Positions 55,901-62,189 of a stretch of DNA of 64,000 nt are shown here, one piece after another. Positions within the stretch are counted from its first letter, which is position 1. Every line of letters begins with the position of its first letter. A program made the translations under genes and the position numbers. This stretch comes from Actinomadura terrae (GTDB lineage Bacteria; Actinomycetota; Actinomycetes; Streptosporangiales; Streptosporangiaceae): contig NZ_JAICDG010000009.1 in NCBI RefSeq assembly GCF_022751215.1, forward strand, positions 62,001 through 126,000. The letters run 5' to 3'. Below the pieces are notes generated by a model that ran no database searches, was not told the DNA's origin, and saw only the letters and a program-made list of their open reading frames with translations.

Positions 55901-56919
55901 ACGACGACCGCGCGCGGCCACTCCGACTGCGCGACGAGCATGTCGAGCTTGCGGAGGCTGACGTTCCGCCCGGCGAAGTAGGGGTTGTCCGCCGGGAGGC
56001 GCGTCTTCGGCGGGCGTCCGCCGGCGGTCTCACCGGAGTGCTCGCCGGAGGTCTCCAGGCCCACCGGGGCGCGCGCGGCGATCCCGGCGGACAACCCCGC
56101 GATCCCCTCGGACTCCTCGCCGGAGGCCGGACCCGCCGGAGGGCGGGCGGCAGGGTGAGCGGCGGGGTGAGCCGCGGGGTCGGCGGTGGCGTCGGCGGCG
56201 CCGACCGGCCACTCGTCGCCCCACGGGCTCGCGGCCCGCCGCAGCTTCTCGGTGTCCAGGACGGTCAGCGGGCGCGGCCTGCGGTCGAGGATGCCCTTCT
56301 CCCGCCACAGCCGGAACCAGCGCACCAGCGTCTCGCGGGAGATGCCCGACCAGTTGGCCAGCTCGCCCTGGCTGAGCCGCAGCGGGATCTCCGTCCCCCG
56401 CGCGGTTCGCTCCCCGAATCGGTGGGCCAGCTCCAGCAGGTGGTAGGCGAGCCGCTGCGGATGGTCGGCCGCCCGGACCGCGTGCCGCCGCCCGCCGTAG
56501 GTCACCGCCTCCGCCACCGTGTGCATCATCGCCTCGGCGACCTGCGGGTTGGCCGCCAGCAGGCTCCGAAACTTGCGGCGGTCCACCCGCAGCGCCGCGA
56601 CATGGTCCAGGACGGCGACAGTGCCGCGCTGCGGGTGCCCCCACGGGCCGAGGACGCCGACCAGGTCCCCCGACCCGTACAGGTCGATGATCGACTCGTC
56701 GCCCTCGCTGGAGTCGACGAACTCCTTGGCGATCGCGTTGCTCGCCGCGCGCGGCCCCGGCTTGAACACCACGTACACGGCCGGGGCGATCACTCCCTGG
56801 TGGCACAGCATCCCGCCCGGCGGGATGTCGGTGCGCCGCCCCATCGCCCGCAGCGCCTGCCGGTCCGTCGCGGACAGCAGCCCCCAGAAGCTGCCCGGCC
56901 GCACGTCGTGGTCGATCAC
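52960..56919 (-). CDS. Crp-like/NB-ARC/TPR fusion regulator (STAND ATPase)
   Basis: A 1319-residue multidomain protein. Residues about 10-125 are a cNMP-binding beta barrel and about 155-225 a Crp-type winged helix (LRLSQGELANWSGISRETLV). A Pro/Ala linker leads to an NB-ARC module: Walker A GMAGVGKTT (342-350), Walker B LLILDNA (421-427), TSR (448-450), GHLPLAL (505-511) and MHD (652-654). From about 790 to the end are some 13 TPR units of 40 residues with the recurring phrase GDRHGEA. AfsR, MalT and GutR are known STAND regulators, but with other DNA-binding domains. The cNMP pocket looks degenerate. The GTG start overlaps the stop of a small upstream frame. The predicted role is an ATP-dependent transcription switch sensing a ligand or protein through the TPRs. 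Confidence 0.9.
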   Translation of the reverse strand: MIDHDVRPGSFWGLLSATDRQALRAMGRRTDIPPGGMLCHQGVIAPAVYVVFKPGPRAASNAIAKEFVDSSEGDESIIDLYGSGDLVGVLGPWGHPQRGTVAVLDHVAALRVDRRKFRSLLAANPQVAEAMMHTVAEAVTYGGRRHAVRAADHPQRLAYHLLELAHRFGERTARGTEIPLRLSQGELANWSGISRETLVRWFRLWREKGILDRRPRPLTVLDTEKLRRAASPWGDEWPVGAADATADPAAHPAAHPAARPPAGPASGEESEGIAGLSAGIAARAPVGLETSGEHSGETAGGRPPKTRLPADNPYFAGRNVSLRKLDMLVAQSEWPRAVVVQGMAGVGKTTLALHWAHRVVDRFPDGIVFADLRGTTRSPVTPAEAMGQVLRAAGVPGHQLSRAEPELAAQCRSLLGDRRMLLILDNAARPEQIRPLLAALASGLVVVTSRRRLPTLLEGADVRTLELREMVTQEAVDLIAGVLGPADARVRDEARAVERLARECGHLPLALAVMAGRLAENPAESIAETVRELADQDGQSVPPYRTGFVWGDDLPHPPERTGVPGAGLHGGHAAAGPELHSVLSPTFDAAYRGLRRDQREAFRRLGLVAGPDFTPSALAALQDRPVEEARECLEGLRQTYLIQDVGPGRYRMHDLLRDFARERGLREDDDSDLLAAQRRLLAGYLAEAWAAGEALGGRRRPAVHEGGREEGGPDGPPGPPPSTAARAAALTWFEAERRNLVAAVHQAARLGLHRTCWELVDALFDFLEFRRYSEDNIAVHQAGLHAARTEEDWAAAAVMLHNLAVAHFELGRSVPAIGYGEGARRGFRAVDPPDRHGEAAALATLADVNAALGRYPTAIQHARGSLAIHRRLGDEGGVAKSHDTLARAGLGLGDYESALRHAAEALDVRRRIGDWPGVAETLLTLAQVHRRRGNVHEAVLHALEALYIRQEQGDRHGAAQALTELARMNAALGLRDLAQRDADQALRAYRALGARHGEARALTTLGMLMCDATRFAEAFTYCGQALHLHRDISDRHGEAETLAQIGIVHWRLGRYREAREHLLRALEIRREIGDQHGEANDLEHLSVVMRRLERPQEAFVLGLEALDLWHSLGAQTGLAGTLGSLARTYLRLGLPEDAERAARQALRIREDTGDSYGMGVGMDTFAAVLRRSGRPEEALEMELEALRLLGEVGDRHSEGTALAHLADIYLDLGRADDAAETGRHALELATELGDNREQAYALHTMACASQTLGKHTRAVEHFDAEIAIRRDMDDHHGQRHALDLLRASHLALDDQPAAADCARRARALDKWLEDTPLDV

Positions 56920-57161
56920 CCCGTCACCCGCCGCCCGTCATCGCCCTCGGCGGCGTCGGCGGCGTCGGCCGCGCCCGGACTGCGCACGGGGTACAGCGCC
57001 ACGGCGATCGCGGCGATCGCGGCGTCCTGGCCGCACAGCCGGACCGGCGCACAGGACCGCCCGAGGATGTCCTCCGGTGCCTCCCCGCTCCGTCCGGGAC
57101 GGAATGCCGTTGCCAAAGCGCCACCGTCCTCCCGGATGTTTTCTGATCTTCCACAAACCAT
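56916..57161 (-). CDS. Possible small ORF coupled to the fusion regulator
   Basis: An 81-codon frame from ATG 57161 ends with TGA overlapping the GTG start of the fusion gene (GTGA at 56919-56916), the coupling seen elsewhere in the window. It contains a hydrophobic stretch (CGQDAAIAAIAVALYP) and an acidic Ala-rich tail (AADAADAAEGDD). No ribosome binding site or family is recognised, and the AT-richer start region could instead be an untranslated leader. Confidence 0.35.
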   Translation of the reverse strand: MVCGRSENIREDGGALATAFRPGRSGEAPEDILGRSCAPVRLCGQDAAIAAIAVALYPVRSPGAADAADAAEGDDGRRVTG

Positions 57162-57217
57162 CGTGCGCCAGCAAGGGCGGAACTTCCGTCCGCGGGCGCA
57201 CGATTCGGCTGCGTCCG

Positions 57218-57231
57218 GTGACGCATTCCAC
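57218..57231. promoter_or_regulatory. Possible Crp-type site in the divergent region
   Basis: GTG-N8-CAC (GTGACGCATTCCAC) matches only the inner part of the actinobacterial Crp consensus (GTGA-N6-TCAC). It lies between the fusion regulator (minus strand) and the hydrolase gene (plus strand), where autoregulation would be expected. Confidence 0.25.
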
Positions 57232-57308
57232 TGAGTGGACCGGGTACCCGTGCCGGTGGGGACCGATGGGGAATGATGGGCGACCGGACCACCCCGCCGG
57301 GAGGACGC

Positions 57309-57974
57309 ATGAGCTACACGGGCACGGTCGAGGCGGGCGGCCGCCCCGACGTACGGGAGCTGCCGGGGCTGGCCGTCACCAAAGTGGCGGTGGGGCCCTA
57401 TGACAACAACGCCTACATCCTGCGCTGCACCGCGACCGGGGAACAGCTCCTCGTCGACGCGGCCAGCGAGGCGCCGCGCCTGCTGGAGCTGCTCGGCGAC
57501 CGGCCGCTCGCCCGTATCGTCACCACCCACCGCCACCAGGACCACTGGGGCGCGCTCAGCGAGATCGCCCAGGCCACCGGCGCGCCGGTGGTGGCGCACC
57601 CCCGCGACGCCGAGGCGCTGCCCGAGCCGGTCACCGAGCCGGTCGAGAACGGCGCCACCGTCCGCGTGGGGCGGGCGCGGCTGGAGGTCATCCACCTGCG
57701 CGGGCACACGCCCGGTTCGATCGCGCTGCTGTACGACGCGGACGGCGAGCTCGCCGAGAGCCCGCACCTGTTCACCGGCGACGCCCTGTTCCCCGGCGGC
57801 GTCGGCAAGACGTGGGGCGACCCGACCCTGTTCGGCCGGCTGCTGTCGGACGTGGAGGAGCGCGTCTTCGACCGGCTCCCCGACGCCACCTGGTTCTACC
57901 CGGGCCACGGGAAGGACTCCACGCTCGGCCGCGAGCGCCCCTCGCTGCCCGAGTGGCGGTCCCGCGGCTGGTAG
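57309..57974 (+). CDS. MBL-fold metallo-hydrolase
   Basis: Metallo-beta-lactamase-fold hydrolase of 221 residues, glyoxalase II-like. The metal motif is THRHQDHWG, later ligands are in LRGHTPGS, FTGDALFP and YPGHGKDS, and the N-terminal DNNAYILRC strand is typical. ATG 57309 has GGGAGGA about 6 bases upstream. Proteins of this kind near uvrA/uvrC are common in actinomycetes, often acting on mycothiol or glutathione thioesters; the substrate here is unknown. It is divergent from the Crp-STAND gene. Confidence 0.9.
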   Translation: MSYTGTVEAGGRPDVRELPGLAVTKVAVGPYDNNAYILRCTATGEQLLVDAASEAPRLLELLGDRPLARIVTTHRHQDHWGALSEIAQATGAPVVAHPRDAEALPEPVTEPVENGATVRVGRARLEVIHLRGHTPGSIALLYDADGELAESPHLFTGDALFPGGVGKTWGDPTLFGRLLSDVEERVFDRLPDATWFYPGHGKDSTLGRERPSLPEWRSRGW

Positions 57975-57985
57975 CCCGCGCCCGA

Positions 57986-58030
57986 CCGGCACCCCACGGC
58001 CGGCACCCCACGGCCGGCGCCCCGCACCGC
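57986..58030. repeat. Short tandem array, 14-bp units
   Basis: CCGGCACCCCACGG occurs at 57986 and 58000, followed by a third degenerate copy at 58014. It lies between the hydrolase and the P-loop protein genes. Confidence 0.55.
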
Positions 58031-58088
58031 TCGGCCGCGCGGACGGCGGCCTGGGTGGCCCGAGGAACAACCGGTCGGAAGTGTTCGT

Positions 58089-58733
58089 TTGTCCAACCAC
58101 ACTTCCGCTGACCTCGGGGCCGACTCCAGGAGATCAACCATCCACGAACCCGTCGACGTGGGCCCGGAGCCCGCCCTGCGCTTTCCCGCCGGCTCGCTGG
58201 TGCTCGTCGCGGGGCTCCCGGGAGCGGGCAAGAGCACCCTGCTCAACCGGATCTACGGGCTGCGGGGCGACGAGACCGCCCCGGTGGTCGCCGCCGGCGG
58301 CGTCCGGGTGATCGACTCGCGGCAGTCCCGCAACTGGTGGGCCCGCTTCCTCGGCCCGCTCCCCCCGAGGCTGCGCACGCCGATCGTCCACGCGACGCAC
58401 GTGTGGCGCATCGGACGCGCCGTCGTCGGCGGCCACGGCGCCGTCGCCCACACGCGCGGCACCTGGCCGCACATCCTGTACTGCTTCGCCTGGCTGGCGC
58501 GGCTGCGCGGCGGGGAGGTCCACCTCGTCCTCCTCGACGTCGACCCCGAGACGGCCCGCGCCGGGCAGGTCGCCCGCGGCCGCGTCGTGACCGGCGCCGC
58601 GTTCGCCCGCCACCGCCGCCGCTGGGGGCCGCTCGTCGCCCGAGCACGCGGCGGGACGCTCCGTCCGGCCGCCGGGGTCGTCGTCCTGGACCGCGACTCC
58701 GCCGACAAGCTGGAGCACATCCACTTCGGCTGA
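58089..58733 (+). CDS. P-loop ATP-binding protein (zeta-toxin/AAA-like)
   Basis: A 214-residue NTPase or small-molecule kinase-like protein. Walker A is GLPGAGKSTLLN near residue 42, and a Walker-B-like strand is HLVLLDVDPETARAGQ. An Arg-rich C-terminal region (GRVVTGAAFARHRRRWGPL) could form a lid. The start is taken as TTG 58089 with GGAAG about 8 bases upstream; no better start precedes the P-loop. There is no signal peptide or partner gene, so its role is open. Several actinomycete kinases of this type phosphorylate small molecules. Confidence 0.7.
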   Translation: MSNHTSADLGADSRRSTIHEPVDVGPEPALRFPAGSLVLVAGLPGAGKSTLLNRIYGLRGDETAPVVAAGGVRVIDSRQSRNWWARFLGPLPPRLRTPIVHATHVWRIGRAVVGGHGAVAHTRGTWPHILYCFAWLARLRGGEVHLVLLDVDPETARAGQVARGRVVTGAAFARHRRRWGPLVARARGGTLRPAAGVVVLDRDSADKLEHIHFG

Positions 58734-58824
58734 CCGGCCGTTCGGCGGGCGGTGCGCGGTGTCGTGATCCGCGGGACGCGGCTCTATAGGGTCGGGACAC
58801 CAGACTTCGACGAGAGGCGGCAGC

Positions 58825-59910
58825 ATGGGGCAGCGGGTGCGCGGGGTCGTCGCGCCGGGACGGGGCGAGCCGGTGCGGATCGAGACGGTCACGGTCCCCG
58901 ATCCCGGGCCGGGCGAGGCGGTCGTCGACGTCCAGGCGTGCGGGGTCTGCCACACCGACCTGCACTACCGCGAGGGCGGCATCAACGACGAGTTCCCGTT
59001 CCTGCTGGGGCACGAGGCCGCCGGCGTCGTCGAGTCGGTCGGCGACGGCGTCTCCGAGGTCGCGCCGGGCGACTTCGTCGTCCTGAACTGGCGGGCGGTG
59101 TGCGGGCAGTGCCGGGCGTGCGTACGCGGGCGTCCCTGGTACTGCTTCAACACGCACAACGCCGTGCAGAAGATGACGTTGGACGACGGCACCGAACTGT
59201 CCCCCGCGCTCGGCATCGGCGCGTTCGCCGACAAGACGCTCGTCGCCGCCGGGCAGTGCACCAAGGTCGACGCCGCCGCGCGTCCGGCGGTGGCCGGGCT
59301 GCTGGGCTGCGGCGTCATGGCGGGCCTCGGCGCCGCGATCAACACCGGCGGCGTCGGACGCGGCGACTCGGTGGCGGTCATCGGCTGCGGCGGCGTCGGC
59401 TCGGCGGCGGTGCTCGGGGCGCGGCTGGCGGGCGCGGCGCGGATCATCGCGATCGACCTGGACGAGCGCAAGCTCGTGACCGCGCGGGGGCTCGGCGCCA
59501 CGCACACCGTCCACGCGAAGGACACCGACGTGGTGGCGGCCGTGCGGGAGCTGACCGGCGGGTTCGGCGTGGACGTCGCCATCGACGCGGTCGGCCGTCC
59601 GGAGACCTACGAGCAGGCGTTCTACGCGCGCGACCTCGCCGGGACGGTCGTGCTCGTCGGCGTCCCCACCCCGGAGATGAGGCTGGAGCTCCCGCTGCTG
59701 GACGTGTTCGGGCGCGGCGGATCGCTCAAGTCGTCCTGGTACGGGGACTGCCTGCCGTCCCGCGACTTCCCCATGCTCATCGACCTCCACCTCCAGGGGC
59801 GGCTCGACCTCGACGCGTTCGTGTCCGAGACGATCGCGCTGGACGGTGTGGAAGCCGCGTTCGAGAAGATGCACCACGGCGACGTGCTCCGCTCGGTGGT
59901 GGTCCTGTGA
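58825..59910 (+). CDS. mscR: S-(hydroxymethyl)mycothiol dehydrogenase
   Basis: Zinc-containing class III alcohol dehydrogenase that oxidises the mycothiol adduct of formaldehyde. The catalytic zinc ligands are in CGVCHTDLHYREGG and GHEAAGVV, the structural zinc Cys cluster is CGQCRACVRGRPWYC, and the NAD site is VIGCGGVGSAAVLGARLAGA. The length of 361 residues and the segment GGSLKSSWYGDCLPSRDFPM match the mycothiol-specific group. GAGAGG precedes ATG. The next gene, a hydrolase, overlaps by 4 bases, forming the usual formaldehyde-detoxification pair. Confidence 0.95.
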   Translation: MGQRVRGVVAPGRGEPVRIETVTVPDPGPGEAVVDVQACGVCHTDLHYREGGINDEFPFLLGHEAAGVVESVGDGVSEVAPGDFVVLNWRAVCGQCRACVRGRPWYCFNTHNAVQKMTLDDGTELSPALGIGAFADKTLVAAGQCTKVDAAARPAVAGLLGCGVMAGLGAAINTGGVGRGDSVAVIGCGGVGSAAVLGARLAGAARIIAIDLDERKLVTARGLGATHTVHAKDTDVVAAVRELTGGFGVDVAIDAVGRPETYEQAFYARDLAGTVVLVGVPTPEMRLELPLLDVFGRGGSLKSSWYGDCLPSRDFPMLIDLHLQGRLDLDAFVSETIALDGVEAAFEKMHHGDVLRSVVVL

Positions 59911-60536
59911 CGGCGCGCGTCGACCATCTCGTCACCTCCGGGACGTTCTCGCTGGACGGCGGCACCTGGGAGGTCGACAACAACGTCTGGATCGTCGGGG
60001 ACGACGCGGAGGCCGTCGTCATCGACGCCGCGCACGACGCGGACGCGATCGCGGCGGCGGTGGGCGGGCGGCGGCTCGTGGCGATCGTGTCCACCCACGG
60101 CCACGACGACCACATCGACGCGGCGCCCGCGCTGGCGGCGGCCACCGGAGCGCCCGTCCTGCTGCACCCGGACGACCTGATGCTGTGGAGGCAACGGCAC
60201 CCCGGCACCGAGCCGGACGGCGAGCTGTCCGACGGGCAGGCCGTCACCGTGGCGGGGACGGCGCTGACCGTCCTGCACACGCCGGGGCACAGTCCGGGCG
60301 CGGTGTGCCTGCACGCCCCGGCCCTCGGGACCGTCTTCTCCGGCGACACCCTCTTCAGCGGCGGACCGGGCGCCACCGGCCGCTCCTTCTCCGACTTCCC
60401 GACGATCATCACCTCGATCCGGGAGCGGCTGCTGACGCTGCCGCCGGACACCGTCGTCCGCACCGGGCACGGCGACTCCACGACGATCGGCGCGGAGGCC
60501 CCGCACCTGGAGGAGTGGATCGCCCGAGGCCACTGA
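59907..60536 (+). CDS. MBL-fold hydrolase (probable S-formylmycothiol hydrolase)
   Basis: A 209-residue metallo-beta-lactamase-fold enzyme coupled to mscR by a GTGA overlap. The metal-binding motif is STHGHDDHIDAAP, with later ligands in HTPGHSPGA, FSGDTLFSGGPGATG and RTGHGDSTT. In mycobacteria and relatives a gene of this type follows mscR and is thought to hydrolyse S-formylmycothiol to formate. The role is inferred from this position and fold. A 17-bp tandem array starts at its stop codon. Confidence 0.9.
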   Translation: MTARVDHLVTSGTFSLDGGTWEVDNNVWIVGDDAEAVVIDAAHDADAIAAAVGGRRLVAIVSTHGHDDHIDAAPALAAATGAPVLLHPDDLMLWRQRHPGTEPDGELSDGQAVTVAGTALTVLHTPGHSPGAVCLHAPALGTVFSGDTLFSGGPGATGRSFSDFPTIITSIRERLLTLPPDTVVRTGHGDSTTIGAEAPHLEEWIARGH

Positions 60537-60690
60537 GCAAACGGGCCACCGAGCGAGCGGGGCCACTGAGCAAACGGGGCCACCGGGCGAGCGGGGCCAC
60601 TGAGCGTCCCGGAGCACCGGGCGAACTCGGGACACTGAGGTGTCGGGGGCGCCAGGCGTTCGGGGCCACCGAGCGATCGGGCCGTCCGGG
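60535..60690. repeat. Tandem array, nine units of 16-18 bp
   Basis: Units start at 60535, 60551, 60568, 60585, 60602, 60619, 60637, 60654 and 60671; the most regular is GAGCGAGCGGGGCCACT with variants GAGCAAACGGGGCCACC and GGGCGAGCGGGGCCACT. The first unit begins inside the stop codon of the upstream hydrolase, and the last codons of that gene (AGGCCACTGA) already resemble the unit end. Confidence 0.85.
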
Positions 60691-60705
60691 CGCCGCGGGC
60701 CGCGA

Positions 60706-60711
60706 TAGGGT
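60706..60711 (+). promoter_or_regulatory. Possible -10 box for the lipoprotein gene
   Basis: TAGGGT lies 38 bases upstream of ATG 60750, with an in-frame GTG at 60717 five bases after it. Either a leaderless GTG start or a short leader ending in GAGAGGGG before the ATG is possible. Confidence 0.3.
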
Positions 60712-60749
60712 CCGCGGTGAGCCGGCGCACGGCGAGCGAGAGGGGTGCG

Positions 60750-61547
60750 ATGCGGCGCAGAGCACCGGTCGCCCTCCCCTACGCGGCGTCGGCGTGCGCG
60801 TTACTGCTGGGTGCGGCGTTGGCGGGGTGCGGGGAGAGCGCCGCGGGATCGTCGGGCGCGCTGGACGTGCCGCCCCCGGCGGCCACCCAGGTCCCGGCCG
60901 TCCCGGGAACGCCCAGCACCGGAACGCCCAGCGGCAGCGCGCCCGCCGCCGCGCCGACGGCGGAGGCCGGCGTCCCGGAGAAGCGGCCCCTCGGGCGGCC
61001 CGGCAAATGGCGCATCACCACCTACTACACGGCCTCGCAGAGCCTGTACCGGGGCAAGGCGAAGGCGGTGCGCGGCTGCCTGAAGTTCCACTGCTCGCAC
61101 GGGAAGGACCCCCTCGGCTCCTACCCGGAGGACTTCCTCAAGGTGATCCAGACGGAGGGCAGCGGGCACCTCACCTCCGGGCCGCAGAAGGGCCGGTACC
61201 TGAACTGGTCGTCCAGCGTCGGGTTCTGGCTGGACGACACGACCCGCGACTCGGCGGGCCGTCCGCTGCGGGCCTGGACGTCGGCGGCGGCCGACCGGTT
61301 GGTGCTCGCGCGCGGGCAGCGGTTCGCGATCGTCGGATGCGGGCGGGACGGCAACGGACGTCCCGTCGAGGCGCCGGTGTGCCGGAGGTTCCGCGCGGCG
61401 CGCTGGACGGTCACCGACCTGTTCCGCCCGGGCTACGGCGGCGAGTACCACGCCGACGTCTACATCGGCGAGGAGCACGGGACGCGGCTGGCCGACTCGC
61501 CGTTCTACACGACGCTGCGGGGCGCCACACTCGCCGGGGTGCGGTGA
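60750..61547 (+). CDS. Putative lipoprotein, double-psi-barrel-like
   Basis: A 265-residue predicted lipoprotein. The signal peptide is MRRRAPVALPYAASA followed by ALLLGAALAGC, with the lipid-acceptor Cys in LAGC. About 45 Pro/Ala/Gly/Thr-rich linker residues precede a single compact domain from about residue 84 (RPGKWRITTYYTASQ; GRYLNWSSSVGFWLD; LARGQRFAIVGCGRDG; EYHADVYIGEE). This is weakly reminiscent of 3D/RlpA-type double-psi beta barrels, but it is unconfirmed. ATG 60750 is chosen because GAGAGG is 6-7 bases upstream. Its role in the envelope is unknown. Confidence 0.65.
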   Translation: MRRRAPVALPYAASACALLLGAALAGCGESAAGSSGALDVPPPAATQVPAVPGTPSTGTPSGSAPAAAPTAEAGVPEKRPLGRPGKWRITTYYTASQSLYRGKAKAVRGCLKFHCSHGKDPLGSYPEDFLKVIQTEGSGHLTSGPQKGRYLNWSSSVGFWLDDTTRDSAGRPLRAWTSAAADRLVLARGQRFAIVGCGRDGNGRPVEAPVCRRFRAARWTVTDLFRPGYGGEYHADVYIGEEHGTRLADSPFYTTLRGATLAGVR

Positions 61548-61596
61548 CGCGAACCGCCGTCCGGTCGCGCCCCTCGCCGACCGCGCCTCTCACCGA

Positions 61597-62091
61597 TCAT
61601 GTCCGGATGGGGTCCAGCAGGCGGTGCGGGGAGAGCAGCGCGACGCTGACCGGGTCGTCCCGGTAGCGCACGCCGGGCACGGCGTGGATCTCGATGTCCT
61701 CGACGGGGACGGTGCGGCCGCAGGACGGGCAGGAGCCGTCCGCCGCCACGGTCGTGCCGCAGTCCACGTGGACGAAGGTGCGGTACACCTCGGGCGACAG
61801 GTGGTCCTCGGCCCACCGGACGAGGGTGTGCACGACGGGGAACAGCTCCTTGCCCATGTCGGTGAGGACGTAGTCGTGCCCCTCCTTGGCCAGGACGCCG
61901 TGCTCCACGAGCAGCTGGAGCCGCCCGGACAGCACCGCGCGGGGGATGTCGAGGCGGGCCAGGAAGTCGCTGAACCGCCGTACGCCGTAGATCGCGTCCC
62001 GGATGATCAGCAGCGTCCAGCGCTCGCCCACGACCTCCAGCGCGCGGGCGAGCGAGCAGTCCTGTGCCGCGTAGTCCTTGCCGAGTGCCAT
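61597..62091 (-). CDS. HxlR-family transcriptional regulator
   Basis: A 164-residue winged-helix regulator. HxlR hallmarks are DCSLARALEVVGERWTLLII, RRFSDFLARLDIPRAVLSGR and the wing region AKEGHDYVLTDMGKEL. A C-terminal zinc-ribbon-like segment (Cys in HVDCG, CPSCG) is appended, as in some actinomycete members, and may sense metals or redox. ATG 62091 has a -10-like TAGTGT 7 bases upstream and no ribosome binding site. It is divergent from an MFS pump with two inverted repeats in the gap. Confidence 0.9.
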   Translation of the reverse strand: MALGKDYAAQDCSLARALEVVGERWTLLIIRDAIYGVRRFSDFLARLDIPRAVLSGRLQLLVEHGVLAKEGHDYVLTDMGKELFPVVHTLVRWAEDHLSPEVYRTFVHVDCGTTVAADGSCPSCGRTVPVEDIEIHAVPGVRYRDDPVSVALLSPHRLLDPIRT

Positions 62092-62098
62092 GTACGCC

Positions 62099-62104
62099 AC
62101 ACTA
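62099..62104 (-). promoter_or_regulatory. -10 box of a probable leaderless promoter (hxlR)
   Basis: TAGTGT on the minus strand ends 7 bases before ATG 62091; no ribosome binding site is present. Confidence 0.4.
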
Positions 62105-62114
62105 CCGCCCGGAA

Positions 62115-62171
62115 GGTTCATTGACCGAACCAGGCGTGCTACGGTCGCCCCATTGAGTTCAATCACTGAAC
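62115..62171. promoter_or_regulatory. Twin HxlR-type operators
   Basis: GGTTC-N7-GAACC at 62115-62131 and GTTCA-ATCAC-TGAAC at 62157-62171 share the half-site GTTCA/GAAC and are 41 bases apart, centre to centre, between the divergent hxlR and MFS genes. Confidence 0.7.
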
Positions 62172-62189
62172 TGTACCTGGGGAGACCGC

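Noticed and set aside
46982..57234. Very long open frames on the plus strand opposite uvrA (about 1220 codons) and opposite the Crp-STAND gene (about 1645 codons)
   Set aside because: They are antisense to genes with complete family motifs, and their translations are low-complexity Arg/Val/Gly/Ala sequence. Such shadows are expected in very GC-rich DNA.
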